DNA of 64,000 nucleotides from Lineus longissimus (Eukaryota > Nemertea > Pilidiophora > Heteronemertea > Lineidae): assembly GCF_910592395.1 (NCBI RefSeq), contig NC_088318.1:7214756-7278755 (forward strand), given 5' to 3'. Under the pieces are notes generated by a model. The model did not search any database and was not told the origin of the DNA. It saw only the letters and a program-made list of their open reading frames with translations. Shown here piece by piece: positions 33,150-44,419 of this stretch; within the stretch, counting starts at the first letter, position 1; every line of letters starts with the position of its first letter. The translations under genes were made by a program, and so were the position numbers.

Positions 33150-33281
33150 TGTAATGAGACAAGACGTTTAGGTCTAATCCTTAACACCAGGTGTCACGAC
33201 CGGTTGTTACAACATGGCTGAGTACCAATAAAACCCATCATAATGTTATCCAAGTCTTCCGTATTTATACAAGAACTTACA
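33150..33281 (+). repeat. 5' LTR of gypsy element
   Basis: 132 bp, TG...CA ends, contains an AATAAA signal. It matches the 3' LTR except for C versus G in the GTTAT-C/G-CAAG stretch. Confidence 0.95.
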
Positions 33282-33479
33282 TGGTGTCAGAAGATGGTAG
33301 CTTACTAAAGCTGAAGATAAGTTTCCTAAGTATCGTATAACATCGCTTAGGAAGAAAAACTCAAGCCCAAAGTACTCTTAAGAGACACTGATTCCCCGCT
33401 CGCAAATCACGGCTCTGCATGCATACCCACTGTATACATTTTACACGTACGTACATGCATGAACACTGTAGATTGTAAT

Positions 33480-34469
33480 GGTAGTTGATAAAGTATGGAA
33501 TTAGTGAAACCTTGGAAACACTGATAAACCTTGTAATATTCAATGTAAACCATGGAATCACTGTGCAAATAGCGCGGGAAATCGGGTGCGTTCCTTCCAC
33601 GATTTATACCCTCCCAACTGACAGTCTCGTCCCAGCTGACTTTATTGATAGCAATTTGCCAGTTAGTTCAGAAGCCAACATTTTTAATGTGGAGGATGAC
33701 GTCATCAATTGGCAATGCGCTGTGGTCGTTAAAATATTTTATTTCTCTTCAATGGAAGCAAAAATTAGTTTTTATGATTGTTTTGTATTCCATAGACGAT
33801 AAAGTATTATGCTCGGTACTAGATGCACGAGATCATAGGACAAACACACACGTGAATAAAAAAAACCGCTTAGAACTGGTGACATCACGAAAAGATATCT
33901 ACATCCCTCGATGTGCAGGCCTACGTGAAGATGTACGAAATCGCTCACAGCGAAGGAATTTGTTCACATTTTTCATCTCCAAAACCTTCGGTAATAAACC
34001 TTCATCTACGTTTCTTGTCATGTATAAGGTGATGTACGGATAAGTGCCAGCCGGTACTGCATGATGTAGTCAATCTTCTCTGTATCACCCTGTATGATCA
34101 CACCGCTCCGTAGCTCAAATAGGCCCCTTGTGGTGGCGTAGTAAGCGGAGCGCTGATTGGTCCATATTATGGGTGTGTGGTGGGCGTGTCGTGACGTGAA
34201 TGCCCATATTTGGGAGATCAGTAATGTACACTGGAGGCGAGGTATGACTGGGTTGTTCTAAAATATAGATTGTTGAATCGGATATGCGACTGATTTCTAA
34301 ACTACCGTCAAATTCCGATCTGATCATGTAAAAATAATCTCCAAATATTGATTCGTAACCACCTTAGGTTCCAATGGCATTATTTCATGTTTTTATGCAT
34401 TTTTAGGACTGATTCCAAGGTTTATCACTGGTTCCAAGGTTTCACTGATTCCAAGCTTTATCAACTACC
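33480..34469. mobile_element. 990-bp MITE with about 50-bp TIRs and 9-bp TSD
   Basis: Terminal inverted repeats start GGTAGTTGATAAAG at 33480 and end CTTTATCAACTACC at 34469, and match imperfectly over about 50 bp. GATTGTAAT flanks both ends (33471-33479, 34470-34478). A 9-bp TSD fits Mutator-like or Merlin elements. TIRs contain short repeated GGAATCAGTGA-type motifs. No transposase is encoded. It is nested in the gypsy leader, ending 17 bp before the gag ATG. A partial relative lies at 54.0 kb. Confidence 0.88.
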
Positions 34470-34486
34470 GATTGTAATACGCTAAC

Positions 34487-35385
34487 ATGGCGGAATCGGG
34501 TCTTCGAAAGCCAACCCAGCTGTCATTTGAGGGGAATGTTGCCCAAAACTGGCGCATCTTTGAACGAGAGTATGATATATTCGTGAATGCAGGATACAAT
34601 GACAAGGCTAATGCAGTGAAGGCAGCAATCCTACTAAACTTAGCAGGCTCGGAAGCGATAGAGAGAGAACGTGCATTCAACTATGCTCCAGCTAAGCCTG
34701 CAAGGCCCAATCCTGCCGGGGGAGATGATCTTCCAGCTGTAGAAGCAGAGACTCCCAATGACCCAGATGTCCTAAAAAGAAAGTTTGCCGAACTTTGTAA
34801 TCCGCGCACGAACATTATTCTAGAACGATTTAAGTTAATTCTCGAGTACAGAAGGATGGGGAAGCGTTTGTAACTTTCCTATCTGATCTAAAGAATAAAG
34901 CCAGTTCCTGTCAGTTTGGGGATCTGAACGAACAAATGATTCGAGATAGAATTGTGATAGGTGTACACCGAGATAATGTACGCAAGATCCTACTACGGGA
35001 AACGGACCTCTCTCTCGAGAAAGCTGTCCGGCTGTGTCAGATCCATGAAGTTTCTGAACGAGACGCAAAGGAGATGAGCAACGATAAAGAAGTCAACATC
35101 GTGAAATGGAAAACGCAACACAAGACGTATAACCGGGAAAGATCGACGAAACCAGGATTTCGAACGGAGAGAACAGATTCGAAATGTGGAAATTGTGGAT
35201 ATCAGCAGCACACAGGGAAAAATCGTTCCGATTGCCCCGCTTATGGCAAGCAGTGTAAGAAATGTTCTAAGTGGAATCATTTTCAATCAGTGTGCCGCGC
35301 ATCGCAAAGTGCTAGTAGTAGTAAAACCGGGGCCTATCCGCGTAAAAAGTGGCAAATTTGTGAAAGAAGTGCAATTTTCGCATGA
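34487..35385 (+). pseudogene. gypsy gag with two CCHC knuckles, frameshifted
   Basis: The ATG at 34487 opens a capsid-type gag region with Trp and Arg-rich helices. The frame ends at 34873, but gag sequence continues in another frame from about 34,880 to 35,385. This second part holds two zinc knuckles starting at about 35,180 (CGNCG-type, then CKKCSKWNHF-type), as in Mag-clade elements. Gag coats the RNA and forms particles. The change of frame near 34,870 is a small indel within gag and not the gag-pol junction. Confidence 0.8.
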
Positions 35386-36889
35386 TTCTGAGGAAAGCAG
35401 TGATACATTCTATATTGAAACCGTAGAAAAGTCGCATAATTCTCAGAAGGAGGATATCCATACAGTGTTGTTACTCAATAACGTGAAAACAAAAGTCAAA
35501 ATCGATACAGGTGCTAAGTGTAACGTCATGAGTTTAGTCAAATTGCGCTGCCTCAAAGGCAAATTAGATGTGGTCAAAACATGTACACTAGTAGGCTTTG
35601 GTGGAAATGCCACTAAAACAGTGGGCGTCGCTAAACTACATTGTGTGCATCGTAGCACATTCCATTCAGTGGAATTTCACATCGTTGACAAGGATGTCAG
35701 TACCCTATTGAGAATTCAAGACAGCCTAAAACTAGGCCTACTTGCACTTAGCCGAGAAGTGTTTCAGATTGATTCAAAAACGTGCAAAAAACCTGAACTA
35801 CCAGGCGTATTGAAAGATTTTCCAGAAATCTTTGATAGAGGGCTGGGTAAACTACCCGTGAAATACAAAATCCAGTTGGATCCAAGTGTGCCGCCTGTAG
35901 TTAGACCAGTTAGAAATGTGCCGTTAGCTTTAAAGGACAAACTTAAGCAGAAACTCGAGGAAATGGTGGAGAAGGGCATCATAACGCCAGTCTCTGAGGC
36001 CACCGACTGGGTGTCCGCTTTAGTGGTCACAACGAAGAAGGCCGCAGGAGACTTAAGGGTCTGCATCGACCCTGGCGACCTTAATAAGGCCATAAAGCGA
36101 CCTCATTACCCCATGAGGACGATCAAACAAGTAGCAGCAGACATGCCACACCCGAAATACTTGACAGTCATTGATCTCAGTTCCGCTTTCTATCAGATAC
36201 CAATTGATGAGGAATCGTCCCGTCTGACGACATTTGGAACCCCTTTTGGGCGTTACCGATATTTGAGACTTCCCATGGGCATTAGCTCTGCCCCAGAAGT
36301 GTACCAACAGGCGATTGATAACCTTCTCGCAGGTTATCCTGTGCATTCCATACATGATGATATGATCATCGCAGGTGATGATTCTGACGATCATGACCGC
36401 AATCTGGTCAAAGTCTGTAAACGTTTGGTGGAAATAAACGCTAAAGCTGCAATACACAAACTGAAATACAAAATTCAAGATGCACCATACAATGGACATA
36501 TCATGTCTAGTGAAGGACTCAAACCGGACCAGGATAAAATTAAAGCTATTTTGAAAATGCCACCGCCAGAGGACACAACTGGCCTACTCAGATTCCTGGG
36601 CATGGTCAAGTATTTGTGTAAATTTGTGCCCAACCTTAGCGACAAATCTGCTCCGCTCAACGACCTTTTGAGAAAAGACAGAGAATGGTTGTGGGATGCT
36701 AACCAGCAAAAGGCTTTTGACATAGTGAAAGATGCCATCGGTGAGGCAACAGTCTTAACTTTTTATGATGTTAAGAAGGAGGTGACATTGACTTGTGACG
36801 CTTCCAAAAGTGGCTTAGGAGCCGCCTGTTTGCAACAGGGCCGACCGGTAGCATTTGCCTCCCGTGCATTATCAGAGTCGCGCAAATAG
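35186..36889 (+). pseudogene. gypsy pol: protease, reverse transcriptase, start of RNase H
   Basis: This 567-codon frame overlaps the gag end by about 200 bp, so pol is probably reached by frameshifting or by a broken junction. A DTGA protease motif lies near residue 106. Reverse transcriptase follows, with VIDLSSAFYQI (about 328) and HDDM (about 390, in place of YVDD). RNase H begins near the end (TCDASKSGLGA). The frame ends in the middle of RNase H at a small deletion or frameshift near 36,870-36,890. Confidence 0.88.
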
Positions 36890-36939
36890 AGAAAGAACTC
36901 TTAGCAGTAACTTTCGCATGTGCAAAATTTCATGACTTT

Positions 36940-38571
36940 GTGTATGGAAAAGAAATTGTGATTGAAACAGATCACCAGCCACTAGTCTCAATTGTTAAAA
37001 AACCGTTAGCCTCAGCCCCCGCTAGGCTGCAGCGTCTTCTTTTGAGATTACAGCGCTACACTTTCAAGTTAGTGTATAAGAAAGGCAAAGAACTATTTGT
37101 CGCTGACACGTTATCTAGAGCATACCTGCTAGATGAAACCCCTGAGGAGTACCTAGACCAGGATCTTGAAGTTCTGAGTGTATTACCTATGTCAGAATCT
37201 AGACATAAAGAACTTGTGAACGCTACACGTGAAGACAAACACTTGAAAAAACTGAAACAGATCATCCAGCAAGGCTGGCCTGAGTCTAAGAGACAAGTTG
37301 ACAAGGACATTGTTGATTATTTCAATTTTCGCGATGAACTGATTGTGACTGATGACGGTCTAATCATGAAAGGACAAAAACTTGTTGTGCCTAAGTTATT
37401 GCAGGCAGAATACACGAAACAGGCTCACCGAGGACACCCTGGGGCTGAGCTCACTAAGAATAGAGCCAGAGATGTGCTTTTCTGGTCTACCTTAAGTAAT
37501 GACATTGACAATCTTGTTAAGTCTTGCAGTGTATGTCTAAGCATGAAATACCATCAAAGCAGGGAACCATTAAAGTCTTGCAGTGTATGTCTAAGCATGA
37601 AATACCATCAAAGCAGGGAACCATTAATGCCGTATCCAGTACCTACCAGGCCATGGGAAATTATTGGGACTGATTTATTCGAATGGCATGAAACCCAGTA
37701 TCTGATCAGCGTTGATTCATACTCGGGATGGTTTGAAATAAATAGTATGCAGGACACTTGTACCAAGAATCTTATCCAGAAACTCAAGGTACATTTTTCC
37801 CGTTTCGGTATACCAGATCTTGTAATCTCGGATGAGGGACCACAGTACCAATCTCATGAGTTTGCCAAGTTCGCAGAAACTTGGGGATTCAAGCGTACAA
37901 CCAGCAGTCCTTATTTCCATTCCAGCAATGGTCTTGCTGAAAATGCAGTAAAAGCTGCTAAAAGACTGTTAGAAAAATCCTACAAGGATGGGGCAGACTT
38001 TTATTTCAATCTTCTGAACTGGAGGAACACTCCAAGAGATTCTGTACTGGGATCACAAGCCCAGAGAAATCTATCGCGACGTACTAGAACAGGTTTACCT
38101 ACTGCAGAAACCTTGTTGAAACCGTCAGTAATTGATCCAGCTAAAGTTCATAACCGCCTGACGGACCTTAGAAAAATGCAGAAAACATTTGTGGATGCAA
38201 AAGCAAAGCCATTAGACCCGCTTGAACCCGGTGACAATGTAAGAATGCAAACTAAGAAAGGGTATGACAGAACCGCTGTCGTTGTGAAAGAATCAGAACA
38301 GCCGCGTTCATTCATAGTGAAAGCATCGGACACTGGACTAGAATATCGCAGAAATCGCCAACATCTGCTAAAGACTCCTAATGCTAAGAAAGTGACATTC
38401 CAACAAGGAGAGGAGAATGAGACAGTGACCGCGAGTGTACCGCATGTACCGGACTTGAATGCGCCAAATATGAAGACTCTGCCACCGGGCAAAACCACTG
38501 TTGCAGCAAATGTTGCACCGCCGCAACCCGCAATACCACAGACTGCGAAACAGGTTGTAACTAGGTCTTGA
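36940..38571 (+). pseudogene. gypsy pol: RNase H end and integrase
   Basis: The frame holds the end of RNase H (TDHQPL motif), the integrase HHCC zinc finger (H-x3-H near 37,430; C-x2-C near 37,525) and the catalytic core (GTDLFEW, SDEGPQYQS, then a Glu in the SNGLAENAVK region). A basic C-terminal domain follows. An 18-residue segment containing the C-x2-C pair is duplicated in frame. The integrase inserts the cDNA into DNA; its ACGTA target duplication is seen at this copy. Confidence 0.88.
37519..37626. repeat. in-frame 54-bp tandem duplication in integrase
   Basis: Two identical 54-bp copies starting GTCTTGCAGTGTATGTCTAA lie at 37,521 and 37,575. They repeat the two cysteines of the zinc finger. 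The frame is kept. Confidence 0.92.
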
Positions 38572-39030
38572 CGATCAATTGTACCACCCACGCGTTTCAA
38601 AGACTGTGTTCGTTAATGTGCTTTGATTTCAAGTCTCAAAGTCATTGTGTAAAACATGAATGTTTTGAGTTTCACCTATAGACTGCGCATATAACTTTGC
38701 AGTAGTGGTACCGATATATATTTAGCAACCACTTACTTTTGACTTTTTGCTTAACTGCATAATAGTGTGCCTATATATTTGTAGTGGTAGAAATCACTTT
38801 CTTTTGGTTACAGACTTTTGATAGTATTCATTGATATGGACAATACTAGTATCTTCATTTAGGTAGTGTGATTCAGAGCAATCGTTATCATTTAAATGAT
38901 TCAGAGTCAGACATTGTAAGTCTAGTTTAAAGTTTAAGTGTTCAGACATTTGGACCATAGTTTCAGTTTAAAATGTTTTGAAGTTTTAACAGTTCATACT
39001 TAGTGTATCTTCTTTCGAAAAAGGGAAGGA

Positions 39031-39162
39031 TGTAATGAGACAAGACGTTTAGGTCTAATCCTTAACACCAGGTGTCACGACCGGTTGTTACAACATGGCT
39101 GAGTACCAATAAAACCCATCATAATGTTATGCAAGTCTTCCGTATTTATACAAGAACTTACA
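39031..39162 (+). repeat. 3' LTR of gypsy element
   Basis: 132 bp, one mismatch to the 5' LTR. It is followed by the ACGTA target duplication. Confidence 0.95.
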
Positions 39163-39309
39163 ACGTATACCGGCGCTTTGACATAGGCCTACATAATAGC
39201 GTAGCTGATATTCCTCCCATGATGATCTACGTACGCAATGCGTTGTATCGTTAGTTGACCTGAATAAACAACAAATGAAACGAATAAATGCAAAAATCAA
39301 AAAGAGGTG

Positions 39310-39692
39310 GAAAGGCCGATCAGTTGGGTGTACTTTTAAACAATATGGATGCTCTCCAGGCAGTAATTGACGAATATGGTCCGAGAGCTCCGATATAAAT
39401 GGCGGGAGACCCTAACGCACAGCTCCCTAATTCTGACTGCGAAAGGACTGGTACGAAGCGAAATCTGTTAACGCTAATAGTGTACTCTTATATGATTTTC
39501 TAATCGCTGATGATCTTTCCGTGTCTGATTTCTTATTCAAGCAAGACGTAAAGTACACGTACTTTGTGCATAATGTGAAAACCTTTACATGGATAGATCA
39601 CATTCTGTCTATAGTAAAGTACGACATCAACTCGGTGTATGTAAAATTTTGTCTGAGTCTGCGGACAATGTGAGTGATCACCTCCTGGTTTA
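39310..39692 (+). pseudogene. LINE endonuclease (APE type) fragment
   Basis: Conceptual translation in changing frames shows GDPNA near 39,410, a TWIDHI motif near 39,590 and SDHLLV at about 39,675. These are hallmark motifs of the exonuclease-endonuclease-phosphatase domain of LINEs. Frames are broken several times. The fragment ends where MITE-like sequence begins. Confidence 0.7.
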
Positions 39693-39704
39693 ACAGTAAC
39701 AAAT

Positions 39705-39805
39705 ACCCCCTGGAAAAAGTGTCCGGCCCTATTGTATTCTGCAATATGGTTCTATAGACCCTGACCGTCAATTAGCTCAGAGATTGAAGCGCATAATAGA
39801 ATCCT
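39705..39805. mobile_element. fragment of the 163-bp CCGG-flanked MITE
   Basis: About 95 bp match the core of the MITE at 50,657-50,819 (AAAAAGTGTCCGGCCC through ATAATAGAATCCT). The ends with the TGTAAAAG inverted repeats are not recognisable here. Confidence 0.75.
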
Positions 39806-39828
39806 AAATTTGTTTCCCGGGCATTCTT

Positions 39829-40156
39829 GTTGCGATCACTGACTTATGCAGCTTGCCATCAGACAGCTGGCCTACTCCATTAGCATATCTGTCAGTCAGA
39901 TGTCTTAGAGACTCTTCACCAATCACTACCACTTACTTCCTTATTTGTAAACCTCTCGCTCTCCAATCATATTGTTGTATGTACTTTACTTATACTATGT
40001 TATTTTACCAATAAGTTAGAGTTAGTTAGAAAACCAAGCTTGACACTTCTATGCGTTTGCATGAATCATCAGATATCAGCACGTGGTGCAAGCCCTATAC
40101 TCTCCGTTCCTTTATCCCATGTGGAAGAAGTTCAGCGTCTTGACTTCGACCCCACA
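39829..40156 (+). repeat. candidate 5' LTR of BEL/Pao element
   Basis: The stretch begins TGTTGCGATC, ends CCCCACA, and is followed closely by TGGTGCCGTGACCAGG, which looks like a primer-binding site. No matching 3' LTR is present because the element is truncated, so the borders are inferred. Confidence 0.4.
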
Positions 40157-40200
40157 TTGTTGGTGCCGTGACCAGGATCGATAACTAGTGGCTTACAAAA

Positions 40201-42470
40201 ATGGATAGAACGATAAAAAGACGCGACAATCAACGGTCTCAGATGACCAAGCTATTCGAGAAGGCTGACAACATACTCGAAGCAGCAGAACCAGATCTTC
40301 GGATATTGCAACAGACTATTTCGAAAACCTTGACGATGAGCTCTCGAACGCCGCGGATAACGATGAGGATTTCGATAAACTTCTTAAGGAATCGGATGAT
40401 TATCAAATAGACGTGAGCGATAAGCTTGTTCGATATGAATATTTCTACGGCCAACGTGAGCCTACAACTAAAACCGAGCCATCCGCCACAGCCGATACAC
40501 TGGCACCGGATACTGGTAATACTCCAAGATCTCTCAAGGTAAATTTGTCCAAACTTTCTTTGACACCCTTTACCGGGGACATTCTTAAATGGCAGTCATT
40601 CAAGGATAGTTTCGACGCTGCAGTCGATAGAGACACCACATTGGACAATGTGCAAAAGTTTTAATACCTCAAAGCTCATTTGAGGGATGAAGCCGAACGT
40701 GTAGTTGATGGACTACAGCTCACAAATGAGAACTACACCCATGCTGTAGAACTTTTAACAAAACGTTATGGACAGAAACAAAAGGTCAGTGCAGCATACA
40801 TGAAGGCCCTTTGGAAACTTGAAGGTCCATCGGAACAAAACGTTATGGACAGAAACAAAAGGTCAGTGCAGCATACATGAAGGCCCTTTGGAAACTTGAA
40901 GGTCCATCGGGTACTTTATCAAGTTTGACACAGTTTTATGATTCCATTGAATCATACACACGCGGATTAAACTCTCTCGGTAAAAGGGAGGACTCGTACG
41001 GTGATCTACTCGTGCCCATCATCCAGGAAAAGCTGCCCGCAACCATGAAAAGACAACTCGCTCGGGATAACGCTGATGATGGCGAATTGACACTTGACAA
41101 GTTACGTAAGGCGATTCGTCACGAGATCGATTCAATTCAGGCTTGGGACTCGATCGATTCTCTCAGCTTGGAACCACAAGCAACGGCAGCATTCGTAGCA
41201 ACGACAGGCCAGAGAAATTGGCGGCAACCATGGCCACCTCCGCCATGCGCATTTTGCAAACAGACGGGACACAGGCCTCATAATTGTAGAACGATTACTA
41301 ACAAGCTGGGAACGCAACGAAATTGCGAAACGAGCCAGACTGTGCAAGAACTGCCTCTCACGTCAACATCGTACCTTTGAGTGTGAGTCAACATTTCGTT
41401 GTGGAAAATGTAACGGCCGCCATCACACTGCCCTCTGTTTTGGCTCGGCCCAGCAGCATGCACAGCAGCCAAGCAGGCCTAATAATCGTCATAACAACGC
41501 ACGCAGGAGCTCGGCCGGTGCCACACCTCAGCCCAGCACGGAGGAAAAGATCGAGGAAAAACGTGGAAATCGTCAGGGAACGAACGCCGACGAAAGTCAA
41601 ACTGATCTTCAACAACTTTTCACTTCACACGGAGATGGTCAACACCCAGTTTTATTGAAAACTGCCGTAACGCAACTTCATGCCGGGAAACAGCAGTACG
41701 GGGAACAGTTCTATTCGACGAAGGATCACAGCGCACTTTCATAACGGAAAGTGCCGTACGGCAGCTGGATTTAAAACCTATAGGAAACGAGAATGTACAT
41801 GTAAATGCTCGTCGGGGGTACAGTCGCTCCAAGTTTTGAATGTAGTCTTACGCAACTACAATAATTCTGAGGATATCAATATCCGCGCTCTTGTTGTGCC
41901 GAAATTAACTACGCCAATGCAATATCTTGTTAACCCGGATGTCGCAAAGTTGCCTCACCTACGTAACCTAACCCTAGCGCGCCCGCCTTCACACGTGGAT
42001 ACGTTTGAAATTTCTGTGCTAATCGGTGCCGATCATTATTGGGATATCGTAGGAAATCACATTGTTCGGGGCAAAGGCCCAATTGCCGTGTCATCAAAAC
42101 TTGGATACTTGTTATCGGGTCCGAATCCCACAGTAACCGCATCAGTATTTTCTACAAGTGTAATGCACACGTCCATTGATACTCAAATTGAGAAGTTCTG
42201 GGACATTGAAAACATCGGAATAACGGATAAGGCAACAACGAAGGAAATTACATACGAGGAATACACTGAAACTCATCTGCGAATGGAAGACAACAGATAC
42301 ATTGCGAAACTGCCTTGGAGAGAAGACCATCCGCCGCTCCCAACAAACTACAACGTTTGCCAGGCCCGGACCAGAAACATGGTTCGTCGCCTCACACCTG
42401 ACCTGAGGAAAGTGTATCATCGTATCATACATGATCAAATCGATAGAGGATTTATTGACCGCGTACTTAA
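40201..42470 (+). pseudogene. BEL/Pao gag-protease-RT fragment, heavily broken
   Basis: The ATG at 40201 starts a gag with several frame changes. DUF1759 (TPFTGD near 40,565) is followed by an in-frame TAA near 40,662, a 77-bp duplication (40,757-40,910) and Cys/His zinc knuckles (from about 41,245). DUF1758 protease sequence and the very start of reverse transcriptase (41,800-42,470) come next. Homology ends at the 579-bp foldback element. It is a different subfamily from the 22-kb copy. No functional product is expected. Confidence 0.8.
40757..40910. repeat. perfect 77-bp tandem duplication in gag
   Basis: Positions 40757-40833 and 40834-40910 are identical. Because 77 is not a multiple of three, the gag frame is broken. 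Confidence 0.93.
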
Positions 42471-43049
42471 GCTGAAAGGGTGGATGTCGTCCTGGGTGCC
42501 GACAAATGGTACCCAGGTTCGAGATTGACTGGACAATAAGCACCCTGGGTGCCATTACACTAGACAAACAGCACCCAGCTTCTTTTTGCCTGGCTTACGG
42601 ATCTTAGGGACGAGGACGTTTCTTGCAATCTCGTTTTATCTCGCCCGTGGTACTTGCGGCATTAGCAGTGCGCGAAATAAAAAGAACAGATAAACAGAAA
42701 AAAACGCGTTTAGGCCTATACGTTTTTGAAAGCACATTTCGGATGATTTATTCAGAAAAGTTATGTTGGAGGGATATATTCAGAAAATTAAAAATTGTGT
42801 GATGACAAAATGAATGGATTTGCTGCGTATTTTTCTTGACAATCAGTCGATATTGCTCCATCTTGCAAAATGATGGTTATCGTGACACGTGACCTCCGTG
42901 AGCGTGGGGTTGTAGGTGTAGAAAAAGTGTAGAAGAAGAAGCTGGGTGCTCTTTGTCTAGTGTAATGGCACCAAGGGTGCTTATTGTCCAGTCGATCTCG
43001 AACCTGGGTACCATTTGTCGGCACCCAGGACGACATCCACCCTTTCAGC
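42471..43049. mobile_element. 579-bp foldback element with 116-bp inverted arms
   Basis: Arms 42471-42586 and 42934-43049 pair with about four mismatches; ends read GCTGAAAGGGTGG and CCACCCTTTCAGC. The centre has no gene. No clear target duplication is seen, and the left flank (BEL/Pao) and right flank (LINE) are unrelated, so it may sit at a rearrangement junction. Confidence 0.85.
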
Positions 43050-43948
43050 ACTAGCACTGGTCTACAGAAACTTATTGATATCTGTGATGATTATGCAAGG
43101 GTATGGAGGTTTAGTTTAAGCATAAATAAAACTAAGTGTATGACCATTGACCCTAATATTTTTCAAACTGAGCCCCGGTGGTCTTTAGGTAGTTCGATTT
43201 TAGAAAATGTGGTATCTGTTGAGATTCTCAGTGTTATATTTGATCAAAGTGGTACATCGCATGAGTCGTATTAGGAAGTGCACCAAATCATATTATAGTT
43301 TCGTCAAATGGGGGTTCTGCTATGCCAACAGTCTGTGTACCAAAGCTAAATCTGAACTTAGGAGAGCAGTGTGTCCCCCCCCCTCTCTCTCTTCTCTACG
43401 GCATGGCTTCTGTTAATTTGAGAAAGAACGATATATAGAAGCTTGAGTCAACGCATTGCACGCTGGTTAAAAGATGTTTTGGGCTTAGCAAGTTGCACAG
43501 GCACAGCGCCCTCATCCGTGCTCTTAATATCAACAAACTTTCTGACTCATTAAAAGACCAGACGGTTGCACTTTTTATGCATATTAGTAAGGGTTGATTG
43601 CCCTGCGAGGGACCTGGTTTCGGCCCTCCTCAAACATGATAAAGGGCACGATTGTTGAGCGTTTAAGGTCGCAGGGTCTCTCTCCCGATGGGATAGCCGT
43701 GGGCGGATCCAACCCCTTCCCCCAATCACTCGCAGGGAGTGTGGTGTCGTGGATTCTCTCAGGGCCCTCTTGACGGCGAGGGATTTCAGCAACCCGTCAC
43801 AATCGTTCAAGCTTATGCGAAAGCATATGCTAAAGGCCTTTTAACTTTAATAACTTCTGCATAATTTTAACTTCTGTTTGCGTGTAACGTGTTGTATCTA
43901 TTCTCCTTTTAGGAGGGCAATAAACTTTATGATTATTATTATTATTTG
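43050..43948 (+). pseudogene. LINE 3' part (CR1/jockey-like reverse transcriptase end)
   Basis: Broken frames encode the C-terminal part of a non-LTR reverse transcriptase, with a DICDDYARVWRF block near 43,075 and an HSALIRALNI block near 43,510. A short 3' UTR with AATAAA and an ATT-repeat tail (to about 43,947) follows, typical of CR1-type LINEs. It is 5'-truncated at the foldback element. Confidence 0.72.
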
Positions 43949-43978
43949 CACTTTTTCATTGGTTGCTTCATGCCACTA

Positions 43979-44040
43979 CCCTGATATGATCAGATCTCCC
44001 TGATATGATCAGATCTCCCTGATATGATCAGATCTCCCTG
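43979..44040. repeat. 19-bp tandem repeat, three copies
   Basis: The unit CTGATATGATCAGATCTCC occurs three times and ends in a partial copy. It contains the palindrome TGATCA. Confidence 0.9.
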
Positions 44041-44419
44041 ATCGGCACTCTTTCATTTTCTAACAGCTTAACTCACCCATATAATACCGGAAGTGATGAG
44101 TAGCACACACCAACTAGATTGTTCTTTCACCCTTGTACTATCCTGATCCAATATCTATTATTATTATTATCATCATCGCTATTTTCATGTTTCATGTTGG
44201 TATCCGATATTCTAGCATTTTTTGCCTATTTAGGATTCAAGTGTTTCTTCGTCTATTGGTTCACTGTTTTTGTAAACACTCAGGCTAGCTTCTGGCTGGT
44301 AAGTTTTGGTCACTTTCGTGCCCGTTTTGGGTTTTTTGAGGAACTTTGTTTTTCAAAATCATGCAAGATTCTCAGGTTCCTGGGCAAAGTAAGGCATACA
44401 CAGCACCATGCAATAGGCC
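44041..44419. other. non-coding DNA between LINE fragments
   Basis: ATT/ATC-rich microsatellite near 44,158 and a chance 124-codon frame rich in Phe; no features support a gene. Confidence 0.4.

Larger units (their letters stand above)
33145..39167 (+). mobile_element. Ty3/gypsy element, Mag/SURL-like, with TSD ACGTA
   Basis: A complete element: 5' LTR 33150-33281 and 3' LTR 39031-39162, each 132 bp, beginning TGTAATGAGAC and ending CTTACA. The 5-bp target duplication ACGTA lies at 33145-33149 and 39163-39167. The primer-binding site TGGTGTCAG (33282-33290) complements a tRNA-Leu 3' end (CTGAC plus ACCA). A purine tract (39017-39030) precedes the 3' LTR. The LTRs differ at one base, so the insertion is young, yet gag and pol carry several frame breaks. 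A 990-bp MITE sits between PBS and gag. Confidence 0.93.
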
